The translations under genes and the position numbers were made by a program. DNA of 64,000 nt. It comes from Bidens hawaiensis. Taxonomy: Eukaryota; Streptophyta; Magnoliopsida; Asterales; Asteraceae. This document shows positions 33,726-47,500 of the stretch, one piece after another. Positions within the stretch are counted from its first letter, which is position 1; each line of letters starts with the position of its first letter. The notes beneath the pieces were generated by a model that saw only the letters and a list, made by a program, of their open reading frames with translations, was not told where the DNA came from and did not search any database. The stretch covers positions 18,830 to 82,829 of the forward strand of contig JAIQDT010009204.1 in the NCBI GenBank assembly GCA_021521415.1, given 5' to 3'.

Positions 33726-34297
33726 ATGGCAAGTCAAAATCTATAGCAATAATATTAATATGTATGATGTACCACAATACCACATGTTGACGTTGTTCTA
33801 ATAACTAACACATCTCTTTGGGCTGGCCCAATAGCGTTGAAGTAAAAGTAAAGACTTTAAAAGTTAATTACAAAGTTTACAATGTTGAAAAACATTTTCT
33901 TTACAAGCCTTTGTTTTGACATTATAATTTTATAGGAAAATATTTAAATAAGCACAAACACCTTAACTAATATAAATAAAACATAATTTAAAAGAAAAAA
34001 ACATTTATGTATTTACTATAAAGTTTACTTAATGTATAAACTACAATCTGTGTAAAAACATTTGTTTCACAAACCTGCACACTGCAACAAAGATCTTAAC
34101 TAATAACTAGCCGAACACCGCAGTTACCATACTTTATTAAAACTAATAACGACTTAATTATATCAAAACTCCTTCAACCCGAGCCTAGTCAGTACGACTG
34201 AATCAACACGTCACTCTCTCACTCATCTCTTTCATGCTCGTTTGCCACTTTCTCCATAGACAACCATGGCACTTCTGCATAACGGGTCTAAGTAGAC
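33726..34297. other. Convergent intergenic region between two genes
   Basis: Only 572 bp separate the stop codons of the CHUP1-like gene (+) and the branching-enzyme gene (minus), so the two transcripts converge. The stretch is A/T-rich 3' untranslated sequence; nothing else is seen. Confidence 0.6.
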
Positions 34298-37200
34298 TTA
34301 CTTGACAACAGTGACGGGCGTGACAACAGTGGCGGGTGTGCTATCCTTTACGAGCTTGTAAACCACTGCGGTTCTTGCAGGTGCGTACACCATGAACGAT
34401 CGAGGCCTGTTATCATGATTTCCTTCCTGCAAAATGTTTAGGGAATTAAGGGCAAGAAAATGTGTTATTTTCTTTTGCTTAGTTGAAATATAAATGAAAT
34501 CACTTACAAAGGTGAAATATTCAGCCTCATGATCGAGTCTACCAAAGCCTCCAAATAATGGATCATCGGAGTCTAGAGCAATCTGAAAGATTTAATGTTA
34601 GGTTTTGTCAAGTTCAAATAGTTAATACTTAGCCACACACACTAATATATATAGGTGAATGTTCTAGGCAGAACACAGTTTATTTACAAGAACAAGAACA
34701 ATATAAATCATTAATTTTTTTTTAATTTAAAAAGATGGTTGAAATAAAATGTTTATTCATCTCTTCTAATATTAAAAAGTGTAAAAAAAATCCATCCAAT
34801 TATAAAACCTACACATGTGTAGACTGTCGATAAACGTTTAATAACGAAAAAACACACATTAACAAATTAGTTTAATGGTTTTTTTCTGTACATAGCATTG
34901 ACATTTGTATGTACGAAGTAAAAGTACTAAAAAATTATATGAACTGCTAAAGAAAAAAAAAACTAATGATTTAAGTTTATTCTTTTTATTCTCACAAAAA
35001 TTTAGTGTTTTGTAATATACATATTTTAAGCGGTTATATGATAGCATAACAGCCTCTCTTTCTCTCTCAAACCATATCTGGTCAGCACCACATACAAGTG
35101 TTAAGCGTCGCAGTTCTCCACTTAAAATTGGTTATGTATTGAACGCGTCCCAACAGCCGTTCATTACAAAACCAATTTTAAGTACAAAACTGCGAGAACT
35201 GCATAAACACTTGTACCTATAACTTTAACTACATAACATAAGGATTAAGGCAGCTCTCCAACTACATTTGACATGCACTGTTTACAAGTGCTTGTGTAGT
35301 TTCTGTGACTCTTAGTTTTTGTACTGAATGTGCAACAAAACGTACCTTATACATTCCAGGGAGTAAACAACTGACACGGTAGTCTGAATAACTGTTATAC
35401 CAATGGAAATTGAAAACGAAAACCAAGTCCTCTCTTTCAAATATTATTACTCTCTCTTCTTCGTGTTTCCGCGATATATATTGATGCCTTGATGTCATAA
35501 ACTGCACACACAGTTGATCTAGTTTACATTATAGTCCACTAGAGCTGCCAATATGGGCAGGGAGACTCGTACGGGTTATTTTCTAAAATGTATCAAAACG
35601 AGCCGGTTCAGGTTGGGTTGACCTGCTAGCACTTTTTTGCATTGGTTTAAATAAATATCATAAATAATCAGAAAATTATTAGATGTTTACAAAACAATAT
35701 AGTTACAAGAATAATCGACATCCTTGAATAAAATGATTTTGAAATATAATTTTAATAGTGACTTTAAACCCAATTGACCCATTTTTTATTGACCCATTTG
35801 ATATAAAGTAGAACCCAAATTCCATTTATAAGCAAACGGGCCAAAATTGCTACCCACTATAATCCACATTGCAAAACAAAGATGAAAACTTGCACAAAAA
35901 TTCACATACATTATGCGATTCCTCCAAATGATGCATCGCCCGATCAAATTCTTGTAATCCACGATACCTTAAATAATCTGCATCTCCCTGTGCATACGAA
36001 TAATGATTATTTAAGTGAAGGTTATAATGGTAATTTATCAAAATATCATTTTCCTGCATCAATCTATATGAACAATATTGAAACAATCACATGTTTGATA
36101 ACAAAATCATTTTCCTGCAAATTAATGTTATGAATACAAAAAAGAACTTACCAGATCAAACCTACGCCTACACTTATCGAAGCTATTGCCATTCCCGGGT
36201 ATAAATCTCCCATCAGGGAGACGTTGATCGGCTCTTGGAAAATCTATCCACTCTGACCAAAAGGGAAAGAAACGCATATATTGTTATAAGGCCGCATAAA
36301 ACACAAAAGTTTTATGAAACTACAAATTATATGCTATACCAGGATGTCCAAACTCATTGCCCATGAAATTCAAATATCCTTCTCCACCTAATCCCATTGT
36401 AATAAGTCGTATCATTTTATGCAATGCTATACCGCGGTCTATACGCGGAGTCGATGGTCTATCCAATGCCATAAACTCATACATATCCTGTGTAAGTACA
36501 CAAACAGCTGTTATTCCAAAATGAAACTAATTATAGATATTTATGAATTTATAGCAATGCACTAAAGCATCAAAGTTGCATAATTCACAAATTTGTAATT
36601 AAGCCAGTCCGCCACATAAGTTTTAGGGGTGTAAACGACTCAAGCTGCTTGTGAGCACCTCGGGACTGGCTCGCTAAAAACTCGAATTGAGCCGACCTTA
36701 AACGAGGTCAAACCTAAAATTAAGCTTGTTTGATAAATGAGCCCAAGCCCGAGCTTCATTTATCAAGCTCGAGCTGGCTCACAAGCCTAAACGAACCTAT
36801 AGGTTATTCGATATATTAAATATATATTTTATAAAAATTTTTATCGTACATAAAGTTATTAGAAAATTAACTAAATATTATTATGCTATATAAATATATT
36901 GTAACTAATTTATATGTGTGTCAGTGTGTGTGTGTAAAATTATAAATGTTAAATGTATATAAATTAATCAACAAAAAATAAATGAGCCAAGCTTGAGCTC
37001 TTGTAAGTTAAACAAGCCGAACTCCAGCCAGGACAAGCTCAGGCTCGGCTAGTACAGCACTACATCAGAGCACTGTACAGTTTTCCTAGTCAGAATTACC
37101 AAGTTTTTTGAATATTTATACATAAACAAGGTAACAATCCTGCAAAAAATAATAGTTCTAACCTTGTCCATTAGCCAAAATGCAATAGTTTTATCACCAA

Positions 37201-40200
37201 CCAAAGCTTGATCATGGCTTTCAGCATAAGAAACACACTTCTCAGACCATCTTCGATTCGTAAGCGTGTGCACGATATCACCCATTAACCAATCTTCGTC
37301 CCTCAGCCTAACCCAAACAAACAGTAACATAACCTTCAACATGCAATTTTTTATACACAAATGACTGTTCTAACCCAAGGTTTGGAAACCATCAGTATAT
37401 TTCCACATTCTCAATAACATTATCCTAGATAACAGTCTCCAGTTTACTATTTTATACATCTATGTTGTTTCATTTGCGGTATGCATATGTAAAGTTTGCA
37501 AAAAGAATATCAACAGTTGCATTAATTCCACAAATTTACTTTTAAATGGGTCGAATCGGTTTATTTATTTTTATCTTCAATGGGTCAAGTGGATAAAGGT
37601 TAAGAAAAAATGGACAACCGGTCAAACAGGTTCCAAGGGTCAAAAGTAAACCAAAACTTTAATTATTAACTGATCTTTGTTGGAAAGTTAAAAAACACGC
37701 AAACAGATTTGATACAACGATTATATATACAAAGTTCTTAAAATATGAACATAAAGCATTTATGGTGAATCCGAACCAAAAGTTTTTATGGTGTACAGAA
37801 AACATCTTTTTTGACCGACCCATATCAGCATGTATAAATAAGAGCCCACTTCATTAATAATAAAATATATAGAAAGTTGGAGTTTGCATACTTGAGAAGC
37901 TCAATCCACTTATCAGCAATTGCCATATGCAAACGGTAGTCAAACCCGACACCACCGTCCTGTACAGGAATGCAGAATGTTGGCATTCCACTCACCTGCA
38001 CACCGTGAAAAATGTGAAATTAGCACTAGAAATATGAGTAGAAAAAAATAACATTCATTTTAATGACAATGAAAAAATAAACATTCACTTTAATGACAAT
38101 GAAAAAAAATCACTTTAATGGCCAAATGAGGCCTTGATATGGTTGTTTGGAGAATGTTTGACCGTCGCTTGAAGTCAACTTTGCATACATGGTTTATAGA
38201 AAATATCTCAACAGCCACTTTCAAATTTACACTATGTATATAAAGTAGAGGGGCAAATTTGACATATTTAGTTATGAATGAGGGTTAGTTTTATAAGTTT
38301 ATCTCCAAGATTTCAAAACCGATAGAATAAAAATATTAGCTAACAGAAATAGCTCAAAAGAATCTAACGGGTAGAAAGTCTCCCAAAGTGCATTTTTAAT
38401 GCTTACATTATTTAAATCAGATTATTTAAATGGTAAAAAGAAAGATTATTTAAACAAAATTTACAAAGATTTGAAAACTTTGGACGTGATATATTTCAGG
38501 TCAACCCTGCCTAACTTGTTTTGACATGTTACCTAACCTTACAGACACGTCCTTTTTGCCACCTCATGTATGCTAATGTGTCGGTCAAAAAATATGTATG
38601 CATTGTACATAGGTTTACTATGTTTCAAAAGTAAAATCATTTAATTGGAGGAGAAACAAGACAATACATCTTCACCAATAGAGATGGCTTCCGGAAAGAG
38701 CCCGTGAATAAGGTCATTAACCAGCATTAAATAAACCACAGCATCAACGTCGGTTGCCAACCCGAAATACTCGTTGTAGTTTCCGGTGAATGCTACCTAA
38801 ACAAAAAACATGGTTATTAGACACTAGCTCAAAAATCACATTACATGTATATCTTTAGTATGAAGGTTGGGTTGTGCTTTATCTTAAATGGGTTAAATCA
38901 AAACAATTAGCAAAAACAGGATCTTGCAGCCTCTAGGTGTAAAAGTTAACAGACATCCACTCCAAGGATCATCACTATTACGTTTTGAGTGAACAGTAGG
39001 GACTATAGGTGTGACTTTAGAAAGGTGAGGACTAAAAGTGCAATATGGCCAAACCACAGGGACCATCAATGCAATTGTCCTCTAGGTGTAAAAATTAACA
39101 GGCATCCACTACAAAGACCAGTAATGTTATGTTTAAGTGAACAATGGGGGTCTATAAGTGTAATTTAGAAAGGTGGGGACTAAAGTTGCAATATGGCCAA
39201 ACCACTGGCGCCATCCGTGTAATTAACTCTTGATAATTAGATACAATACAAGTAACTTGCCTGTAAACCATGATGTGTGTACATCATTGAAGTCACACCG
39301 TCAAATCTAAATCCATCAAACTTATATTCATCCAACCACCATCTTGCATTTGAAAGAAGATATCTTAGCACCTGAAACAACACTAATACATTAAGTTCTA
39401 ACCATCACATTATTTGAGTTGAATTGAGTTTTGAAAATTTTGGTACCTCCCAATGTCCATAGTTGAAAAGACGAGAATCCCACATCCAATGATAACCTCG
39501 TTCTCCAGAGTGGAAGTAATGACTATCCGTCCCATCAAACATATTTAGACCATCTAAAGTGTTGTTTGATGAATGACTGCATTCAATCCATTACATGGAA
39601 GATAAATACAATACGTATCAACTAGAGGAGGCAATTTTAACCGATTTGCCTAGAAATTGGTTGATCTTGGTTATGTTTTAGCTCTAAATGGTCAACAGGT
39701 AAACTTACAGAACGAGGTCAAAATGGAATGGGTCGAAAGGTACAAATGGGATCACTGTGTATGCAGAATTTAAATGTTAACAACCTCTTAAATGAGCCAT
39801 TTCTTTTTTTACATTAATTACCTTATCTCAAATGAAAATATCATAACATAAAGTTGTACAATCACAGACGGATCGACATGGAAACCAAAGCATGCATTAA
39901 AATTTGTGATGTGCAAAAATAAAACATAAAAACTGTTATTGTACTGAGGTACACACCAATAGCTACTTGGCAATTAAGTAACGGTTACCTGTGTACAATA
40001 TCCATGAGAACAACCAATCCCAATTCATGGGCTTTATCTATCATAGATTTAAGATCATCAGGAGTCCCACACCGACTGCTAGGTGCAAAGAAATTTGTCA
40101 CATGGTACCTGAGGCATAACACAAAGTACACAAACTTTGTTTAAAAGAAGATAGCAACAACAGTTGCAAAAAAGAATGCAACAATGATTCATAACGAGAA

Positions 40201-43200
40201 GTGACACAGCATTTAATGATAAAAGGGACACGATGACAAATGATTATTCAAAAATTACCCAAAGCTAGCATAATATGAGTGCTCTTGAATGGCCATGATC
40301 TGGACTGCATTGTAACCTAGCTTTTTGATGCGGGGGAGAACTTCGTCTCTGAACTTGGCATAAGTGTTGATCATTGGTTCCTATACATGACCACATTAGA
40401 AAAAATCACAATTTATGATTACAACTTCTCAAAAAAATTAATACAACCACAATTTTACAAAATTATTTTTTTATTCAACTTTTTAAAAACCCAACGATTT
40501 ATGCCTATACATACTATTAACAAACTACTTTTGTTTCTCAACCCTAGAGTAATTCAATTATACTATATAATTAATACATTATTTAAACTTTTTCTTGTAA
40601 GGGCACATGAACTTAAAAATCTATACCATGAGTCCATGACACACACACACACATGTGTGTGTAGAGAGAGAAAGAGCAGATATACGCACCGTGCTACTCA
40701 TTCCTACATGTGCTTCATAAATCCTAAGAGATTTCGGTTTCTTTGGCCGAGGATGTTGAAACACATATTTTTCCTCTTTGGGTGGATCATAGTAGATTCC
40801 ATTATAAGGAATCTCACCAGGAGCTTGTACAGAAAACTTTATCCAAGCGGGAATCGAGTCTTTCAATCCAGATGGAGTATCCATGCGAATCTACAATGTA
40901 ACATACATACACGGTGTCATAACCATTCATACAAAAAATAGAAATATAACTCTACGTTTTGTGGGTCCCATCTTCCTTTTTACAACTAAGTATATCAGGA
41001 AGATTCAATATGGCATAAATAGTTACAACTTACAGTCATAGAGAATATTAAGGAAGTTGTACCTTCACTCTAGAACCATGAGGAATAGGTGGAGAATTAT
41101 CAGCATTGTTTGGCAAAAAGATCTCCCAGACACCAAATTCATTCTGTTCATATTAGAAAAGACACTAAGTTACAAATTATAATCCCTTTGACCATTACTA
41201 AAGTCAACTTTCAATTTTACAGATTCAAACTTTGTACTTCTCAAAACAAAATTTGACATTTTGATGTCCAAAATATTTCAAAGCGTATTTGATATTAGCC
41301 ATATTATATTTTTCAACTAAAAATGTTCAACTTTTTCAATATTAAAGTTAAGAACACCTAGTTTGACCTTCAAAAGTCAAATCCCTATTCACTAGATTGT
41401 AATCAATTTAAACAAAAAAAAAATCATATGTAGCTACAATGATTAGACATTCAGCTTGGTAATAAAACATACCTGGGTCATAACATCAGCATTTGGATTC
41501 CAGTTGTTAAAATCTCCAATAAGCGAAGCTGACTAGAATTCAAAATTTTATTATTATATTCAAGAAAAGAAGACATAGATGATTAGGTGGTCAAAGAAAG
41601 GTGTCGTTATAAACATATATCTAAAAATTTACACACTTTTATATTTATGATATGAATAGGATTTTAAGAAACTTAAAAGTTGTATTTCTCCATATCATAT
41701 AAATAAAAAAAATGTTAAGATCGAATGATATCCTGATTGGAAAATGAATGGCCCGTGTTTATATAATATCCTGATTAGAAAATGATTCTAGTAACAAAAG
41801 TATATATAGGATTAGAGGTGAAAATTCAACCATTATATTAATGAGTGGATTGATTTGAATGTTTAGTTTATAACAGTTCAAATGTGCACAATAAAAAAAT
41901 AGGTAAAAAGAAAATGGGTCAACCGGGTCAAAGTCACCCAAAGTGTATTTGCAATGCATACTAACTACTAGATCACTTCATTCAATATTATTGTAACAAT
42001 GCAACAAACCTTAGCTCCAGGTGCCCATTCCCTGTAGGTTATACCTGTCTCACTGACAAAAAAGAGTACAATGAATATAAATACAATAGACTCACTACCA
42101 AATAATAACATGCTATCATCAACTGAAGAAATTTAAAAAAAAAATAATAATAATTTTGAGATACCTGCGAGTGAAACCAAACTTCTCATAACCCCGAGAA
42201 AAGGCCTCTAAACCACCTTCATACTTGTCAATTGACTCACGCATCTTCTTGTAATGTGAATATCTGAAGTTAGTTAGAATAAGTAGATTAGGAATAATAA
42301 TTAACATAAGTTTAGGAAATTTAAGAAACTGATTCTTCATGAGATCCATTACTCATACAACTAGTGGCGTCATTTTCAAACCAGTTAGTTATAAATAATG
42401 GGTCAGACAATTAAACAAAAATAAAGGGTTTAGAGAAACCGTCGAAAGCCATCCAACGTGTTTTTTTTAATGCACTGACGATATAACAGCCTAAACCAAT
42501 TCATTCATTTTTTGGTATCATAGTTGACACACTTTATTTACAGAGAGATTAAAAGGCATGGACAAAAAGTGTTTCAGGTCAGTCAGCCACTCAGCCAGAC
42601 AGTCCGGATCTAGGGGTGTAAACGAGCCAAGCCGCTCATGAGAAACTCGAGATCGGCTCGTATATATATATATATAAAAAATAATTACAAAAGCATATAA
42701 ATTTATTAAAAAATAATATACAAGCCGAACTAGAGCCTAGACGAACTCAGGCTTGGCTCCGCTTAGCTCGTTTACACCTCTATCTGGATTCATATCAAAG
42801 AATTACAAGCGTTGGCACCCTTCTGTTATTCTAAAGTAGAAAAACATATCTAACCGATACTCAAGATGCTGACGATGATTTCCCAAAAGTGGGTCGATCT
42901 CATATATTCTCTGTCCAGCTCCGGCTCCAGGAGGAGGAATTAATATTTGTCGGACGGCCTCACTTTCTTTGCTAATAACAAGGTCAGGTAAAGCCTCTTC
43001 CTCTGTAACAGCAATATCCTCTACCAAAACCGCAGAAGTCATTTCACTTGTCTCATCGTCTTCACTTTCTGATATCTGAACCAAAATATCACCAACCATC
43101 AAATTAATTATTTCTAGAAATAACAATAATATTTAAAAGGAATATTTCTAACATATTCAAAATAGTTACAAAATCTATAAGTTAATGGCTAAAGACAAAA

Positions 43201-44167
43201 TGCAAATGCAAATGATAAGCATACTTTAGGATCTTCGGTATCTGCATCAACAGCTTCCAGTTGATCAGTTGAAGAAGAGCCGTCTCTTTGACTGTCAGAA
43301 ATAACCGCTTTTCCTGTTGCAGCAACTATAAACGAAGGGGATATGGGTTCATATGCTAACCTTCCACCTAAAAACTTCCCTACAAAGAAGGACCAAATTT
43401 AGATTAATAATGTTTTAGTGACATCAATAACGAAACTAAAAATAAAAACACCATAAAAAGGGAAAGAGAATAAGTAGCTTTATTCCATTGATCCATTAAA
43501 GGCCTCAAACAAATAACAAAAATATTTCACTTTTCTCTTAATGTTTCATATGAAGAATAATTCATCAAATGCAGTCCTGCTATCAATACACCGCCTTCGA
43601 AAGTGTACACCAGCTTGCCTGTCACATCTTACATGCTATATGACATTTTTGGCCCTATCATAGAGGGCCACATGATTTGGCCCTCATACGACCCGTATGA
43701 CCTTTTTTGCACTATCATTAAGGTCGTATGTCGTATGATGTCATATAGGACGTATTCGTTAGTCGGTTATATTTTTGTCAGCCAAGAAAAGCATACGGAT
43801 CATATGATTCGGCCATCATACGACCCGTATGACCTTTTCTCACCTAAGCGTATCAAAACCGCCCAGTTGATCACTTTTCGCCATATCATATGGGCCGTAT
43901 AGTATGTCTATGGTGTATCACACAAAGCTCTAAATACCCACCTCACATGAGCAAAAACAAACCAAACCCACCAACAAAAATCAAACATTTAACACCCAAG
44001 TCAGCAAAACACATAAAAATAATTGAAATTGGAATGATGGGTGTTAGCTTAAATGATATAAACTTACTGGTAATGGAACATTTATTGAAGAAAACAGAGA
44101 GATTAGTAGAACCAGAAGCACGGTGAGGAAGTGATGGAAGAGGATGCAATCGAAGTGTATAAACCAT
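34298..44167 (-). CDS. SBE2: Starch branching enzyme, class II, 21 coding exons, complete (835 residues)
   Basis: Exons (minus): 44167-44068, 43379-43225, 43075-42855, 42263-42165, 42052-42010, 41532-41473, 41143-41063, 40890-40690, 40380-40259, 40108-39989, 39576-39447, 39371-39261, 38796-38668, 37995-37892, 37307-37163, 36487-36340, 36252-36152, 35987-35910, 35501-35346, 34582-34508, 34426-34298; all join in frame. The enzyme cuts alpha-1,4 glucan and re-attaches it by an alpha-1,6 bond, making amylopectin branches in plastids. The start MVYTL with a Ser-rich, acid-poor first 35 residues fits a transit peptide. An acidic stretch precedes [19 protein letters not shown]; the CBM48 region is about 175-260. 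GH13 motifs: DIVHSH (Asp397), GFRFDGVTS (nucleophile Asp468), GEDVSG (Glu523), YAESHDQ (Asp591). The C-terminus [20 protein letters not shown] is typical. Intron 12 (39260-38797) has a GC donor. No coding damage seen. Confidence 0.96.
35535..35845. repeat. Transposon fragment in branching-enzyme intron 18
   Basis: Intron 18 has an interspersed fragment with GGGCAGGGAGACTCGTACGG, AAACGAGCCGGTTCAGG and AATTGACCCATTTTTTATTG. Similar GGGTCAA and CGAGCC words occur in other introns (37540-37640, 39630-39770, 41880-41950), suggesting a family of degraded small elements. Borders are not resolved. Confidence 0.35.
36624..37062. mobile_element. GTAAACGAGC-family inverted-repeat element in branching-enzyme intron 15
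   Basis: The left end TAGGGGTGTAAACGACTCAA at 36624 matches the left end of the better-preserved element at 42611. The right end GCTCGGCTAGTACAGCACTA is a diverged inverted counterpart. The inside has several CGAGCC/GGCTCG words and an A/T-rich middle. No target duplication is visible, so this is an old copy. Confidence 0.55.
38931..39228. repeat. 149-bp tandem duplication in branching-enzyme intron 12
   Basis: The block starting CTCTAGGTGTAAAAGTTAAC at 38931 is repeated from 39080 with about 15 percent divergence by eye; both contain GTGCAATATGGCCAAACCAC-like words. It lies in the same intron that uses a GC donor, just downstream of that donor in transcript order. Confidence 0.85.
42611..42782. 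mobile_element. MITE with hAT-type features in branching-enzyme intron 3
   Basis: Terminal inverted repeats TAGGGGTGTAAACGAGC (left) and TAGAGGTGTAAACGAGC (right, reversed) match at 16 of 17. Flanking 8-bp repeats TCCGGATC (42603-42610) and TCTGGATT (42783-42790) match at 6 of 8, both differences being C to T changes such as follow cytosine methylation. Length 172 bp with an A/T-rich centre and CGAGCC words. The 8-bp duplication and TAG start point to the hAT superfamily. Confidence 0.75.
43603..43960 (+). repeat. Palindrome cluster with TATA-like box in branching-enzyme intron 1
   Basis: The 15-bp word CATACGACCCGTATG occurs at 43685-43699 and 43817-43831, with related words (GGTCGTATGTCGTATGATG at about 43722-43740, GGGCCGTATAGTATG at about 43892-43906). 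A TATA-like CTCTAAATACCC follows at about 43928-43940. The layout resembles an LTR promoter fragment on the + strand, opposite to the host gene. LTR ends were not found, so its nature is not proven. Confidence 0.5.
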
Positions 44168-44528
44168 ATTTCTTTCTTTCTTTATATTATTAATAATAAT
44201 GAATAACAGTGGATGTTCAATTTCTCAGATCTATGAATAATGTGATCAGAGTTTTAGGAAGCGAGAAATATGATGAGCATGTGACAGTGGATGTCCTTCG
44301 GCCGTGAATGCATGGAGATTTGGGTTTATTAGTTAACTTCTTCACATGGAGAAGTGTGAGTGATTGATTGACTATTTGACCATCTACAAGATCAGAAATG
44401 AGAGGCCATTATCACAAAAAGACTTGTGCCTTTACTTATAAAGTTTGTTATTATTTTAAAGGAGGGACACGGTTTAATCAAATATTTCATAGGATATTCT
44501 TCTATCATTTCTTGGATTTTTTTGAATA
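44168..44528 (-). promoter_or_regulatory. Proximal upstream region of the branching-enzyme gene
   Basis: Only about 361 bp lie between the start codon and the end of a Helitron. A TATA-like TTTATAAG on the minus strand lies near 44435. An AGAAAGAAAGAAA tract lies directly before the ATG. Core elements are tentative. Confidence 0.4.
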
Positions 44529-47500
44529 CTAGCAAAAGTGTCCGCGCGTTGCTACGGGTTCACGTAAGTTATCTTCTCGTATTGGTTTGTAGTGTTTGGT
44601 GTTGTGTGTAATGAGTTACCAGTGCGAGCGAGCTGCCACTTGTGCATATGATTTGGTGGATTTTTTTTGGGCGGTGTTGCACACTAAAATATTAACATAT
44701 CCATAAGCATCGGATACATCGTGTTTTGTGAAATATTTGTTAATAAAGTAGGTTTGTATCGGTTTTGTGAATTTTAATCAACATAAGGATTAAATGTGTT
44801 TTAATTGGTGAGTAGTTAGAGTTGAAATTTAATCGTCCGATAAAGAAATAATCAAATTAAGACCACTAAGTTGCCGTCAACGAATTGTAAAAAGGGTAAA
44901 GTGGTGGGCATACGTGATTTTATTGTGCACATGTATACTGGCATATACATATATATTGGATCAATGGTGTTATAAATTACCTGGTACTTGAGTTCTAGAA
45001 CCAAGGTAACATTTGCTTTATTTATTTATTTATTTTTGTCACAAAATTTTCTAGATGTTTACATTAGCCTCACCAAAGTTTCATTGTTTTAATTTGTGCT
45101 CTCTTCATCAATGTTATATACCATTCAAACTTTTCATGGTTTATTTTAGGTTTATTGGATTTTAATAATCCCTATTGACTTGACTGGTATTGACCGATAA
45201 TAATCGTTATTCATTTTATCACTACTGGCGGTCCCAATTTTTAAAAAGTTGGCCCACAGTGGTCCTCTGTTAAAAATGATTTAACGACGTTATACGTTTT
45301 CCCGAATTTTAAAGTAATGTTTTAGGGATTTTGATCGGAAGAAGGATACGAGTCGATTGATGTAAAACTGATCTCGAAAAGGTTATCCAGACGACTTGAT
45401 TTTCGTTAATTGGAAGTTTAAACTCCTGAATTGAAGCATTGTTTCGTCGTTTTGAAGGACCCTTTCTAAATAAGTTTTACAACAATTAACCCGTATCATA
45501 ATTCCGATCGAAAGCTCTAAAACATGAGTTTGGAATTCGGGTATAAAATGATGAGTTATTTAATTATGACTTTAAGGCATGAATTTAAATACATCCGAAG
45601 TTGAGAATTAAAAATCGTAAACCCTCCATTAAGAGCAAATGGAAAATAAGTGTGAATTATGTGTTATCCTATTATCCATTTTTTTAAATACTAAAAATAT
45701 GGCACCTTTTGTATCATATCCTTTGTTTGATCCATATGATCATAAACTAGTGGCTGTTCGTTAGCTCGTTTAAAGGTGAATCTTGTGGTTGCTCGTTAGC
45801 TCGTTTAATAATCTGCATGCGAATAACTTATAGTCATATTATTAGAAGTTAAAAGTGAAGCAAGTCTACCTAAAACATATTGCATATTCATAGCATTTTG
45901 TGCAACATTGTTCATTTGTTTTGATGATTGATATTATAAGCTTTGAGCATGTTACCTTGTCATCTACATTTTGTGCAGCATTTTTCGCACGTATTTAACT
46001 TCAAAGCTCAAATGTTTCAAATACCTATAACATATGCATATTATGAATTGATTAGTTAAGACTATACAAACTATATACCAAGAATTAAGGGTGTGCATGA
46101 TTCAGTATTATTCGTTTTTTTTGCTAAAATCGAACAAAAAATTGATACTTCAGTTTTTGAATTTTTGAAAACCATTCGAGATTGGTTTTTCGATTCAAAA
46201 AATATTAGGCCACAAAAAAGAAAGTTGGTCCAAAACTGTAACGTTGGCCTAGATCATTTTGTTAATTAATAAGTAATTGATTATTATACATTTATGCCAA
46301 AGTATTCGTGTCACATATTTGTAATATAATTTTTTTTAAATTACTTAAACTAAAAAAATAAAACTAAAAATTGAAATCATCTGCTCCATTAATAGTGACA
46401 TTTATGTAACATTATTGGTATCTAGAATATTTCCCACAATTTTTTGGAAGAATTTATGCAAGCCGTTTATGGGGGTCGGGAAAAACGGTTCATCTTTTGA
46501 ACCAAATTGAATAGTTGCATTACATCTATGTACATATGATTGACCTACAATGATCTGTTTAAAGGAGAAACAAATTTACTGTAAGTGTAACAGAAAAAAA
46601 TGGTGTTTCTTTTGGTAGTGACAAAGTCCAGGTTTATTGACTTTTTGACAAACCAAATTGCAAAACATTAGTTGAAGCATTATTTGGTTATTTTTTATTT
46701 TATTTTTTGACAAAAAGTGTCAAATAACTTGTTTTCCAAATTTCTTAATGTTATAATGTTGGGATAAATGTAATCGGTTTGTTTACGGGTCACGGATTGG
46801 CATCTTATCGGGTCACATAAGTCAGATGGGTCAACCTCATTTTGAGTCATCGGTGGGTAAATGTGCTATCACCAAATATTTAACAGGTAATGTGTGTGGA
46901 AGAAGTCTAAGTTGACCAATTTATGAGGTGGGATTAGGGATGACCGAAAGCTAATACAATTGATGATCCACTACATTATGTGTTAATACTGAAACCGCAA
47001 ATAATGAACGATCAATTAATGGAACCTAGTATACAACTTGACAAGTTTGCCTTACTTTTTTTCTTTGGTTTTTCATCAATAAACATATAAACCATCTTCC
47101 TTGCTACCAAGAGTATCTAGTCATAAACATTAATTAATGTTAAAAACTATTTTTTCACATACAACACACACACACGGCTTGGCTGATTACAACCAAGACA
47201 TAATAGTCCATTTTTCACAAGAAATTAAAGTCAACAACGTCTGCATTTACAAAGAAAACGACACTGAAGAAATAAAACCAAAAACCATTTATGGCTTGTT
47301 TACGTGGTCCATTAAGCTAACTGAAGCTTTTCATACATCTTGTATTTATTACCGAAAGTGTGCTTAGTTTAGTCCGAGCTTTCACAATGTTCAGACATTA
47401 TATAACATCTTCTTCCTTAGCCCAAATCGCCTCAACATTTCCTTATTACATCCTTTGAACCAAGAGAAATAGTGTATAGAGAGCTTGATAAGTAGAGAAA

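Noticed and set aside
40387..40941. 184-codon + strand frame across branching-enzyme exon 8
   Set aside because: Shadow of the conserved minus-strand exon 40890-40690 and adjoining A/T-rich introns.
43890..44126. 78-codon + strand frame overlapping branching-enzyme exon 1
   Set aside because: It runs antisense to a well-supported coding exon and has no domain; treated as chance.
44520..44570. Treating CCGCGCGTTGCTACGG as another palindromic promoter element
   Set aside because: Its position next to CTAG fits the 3' hairpin of a Helitron, and there is no TATA box nearby on that side.
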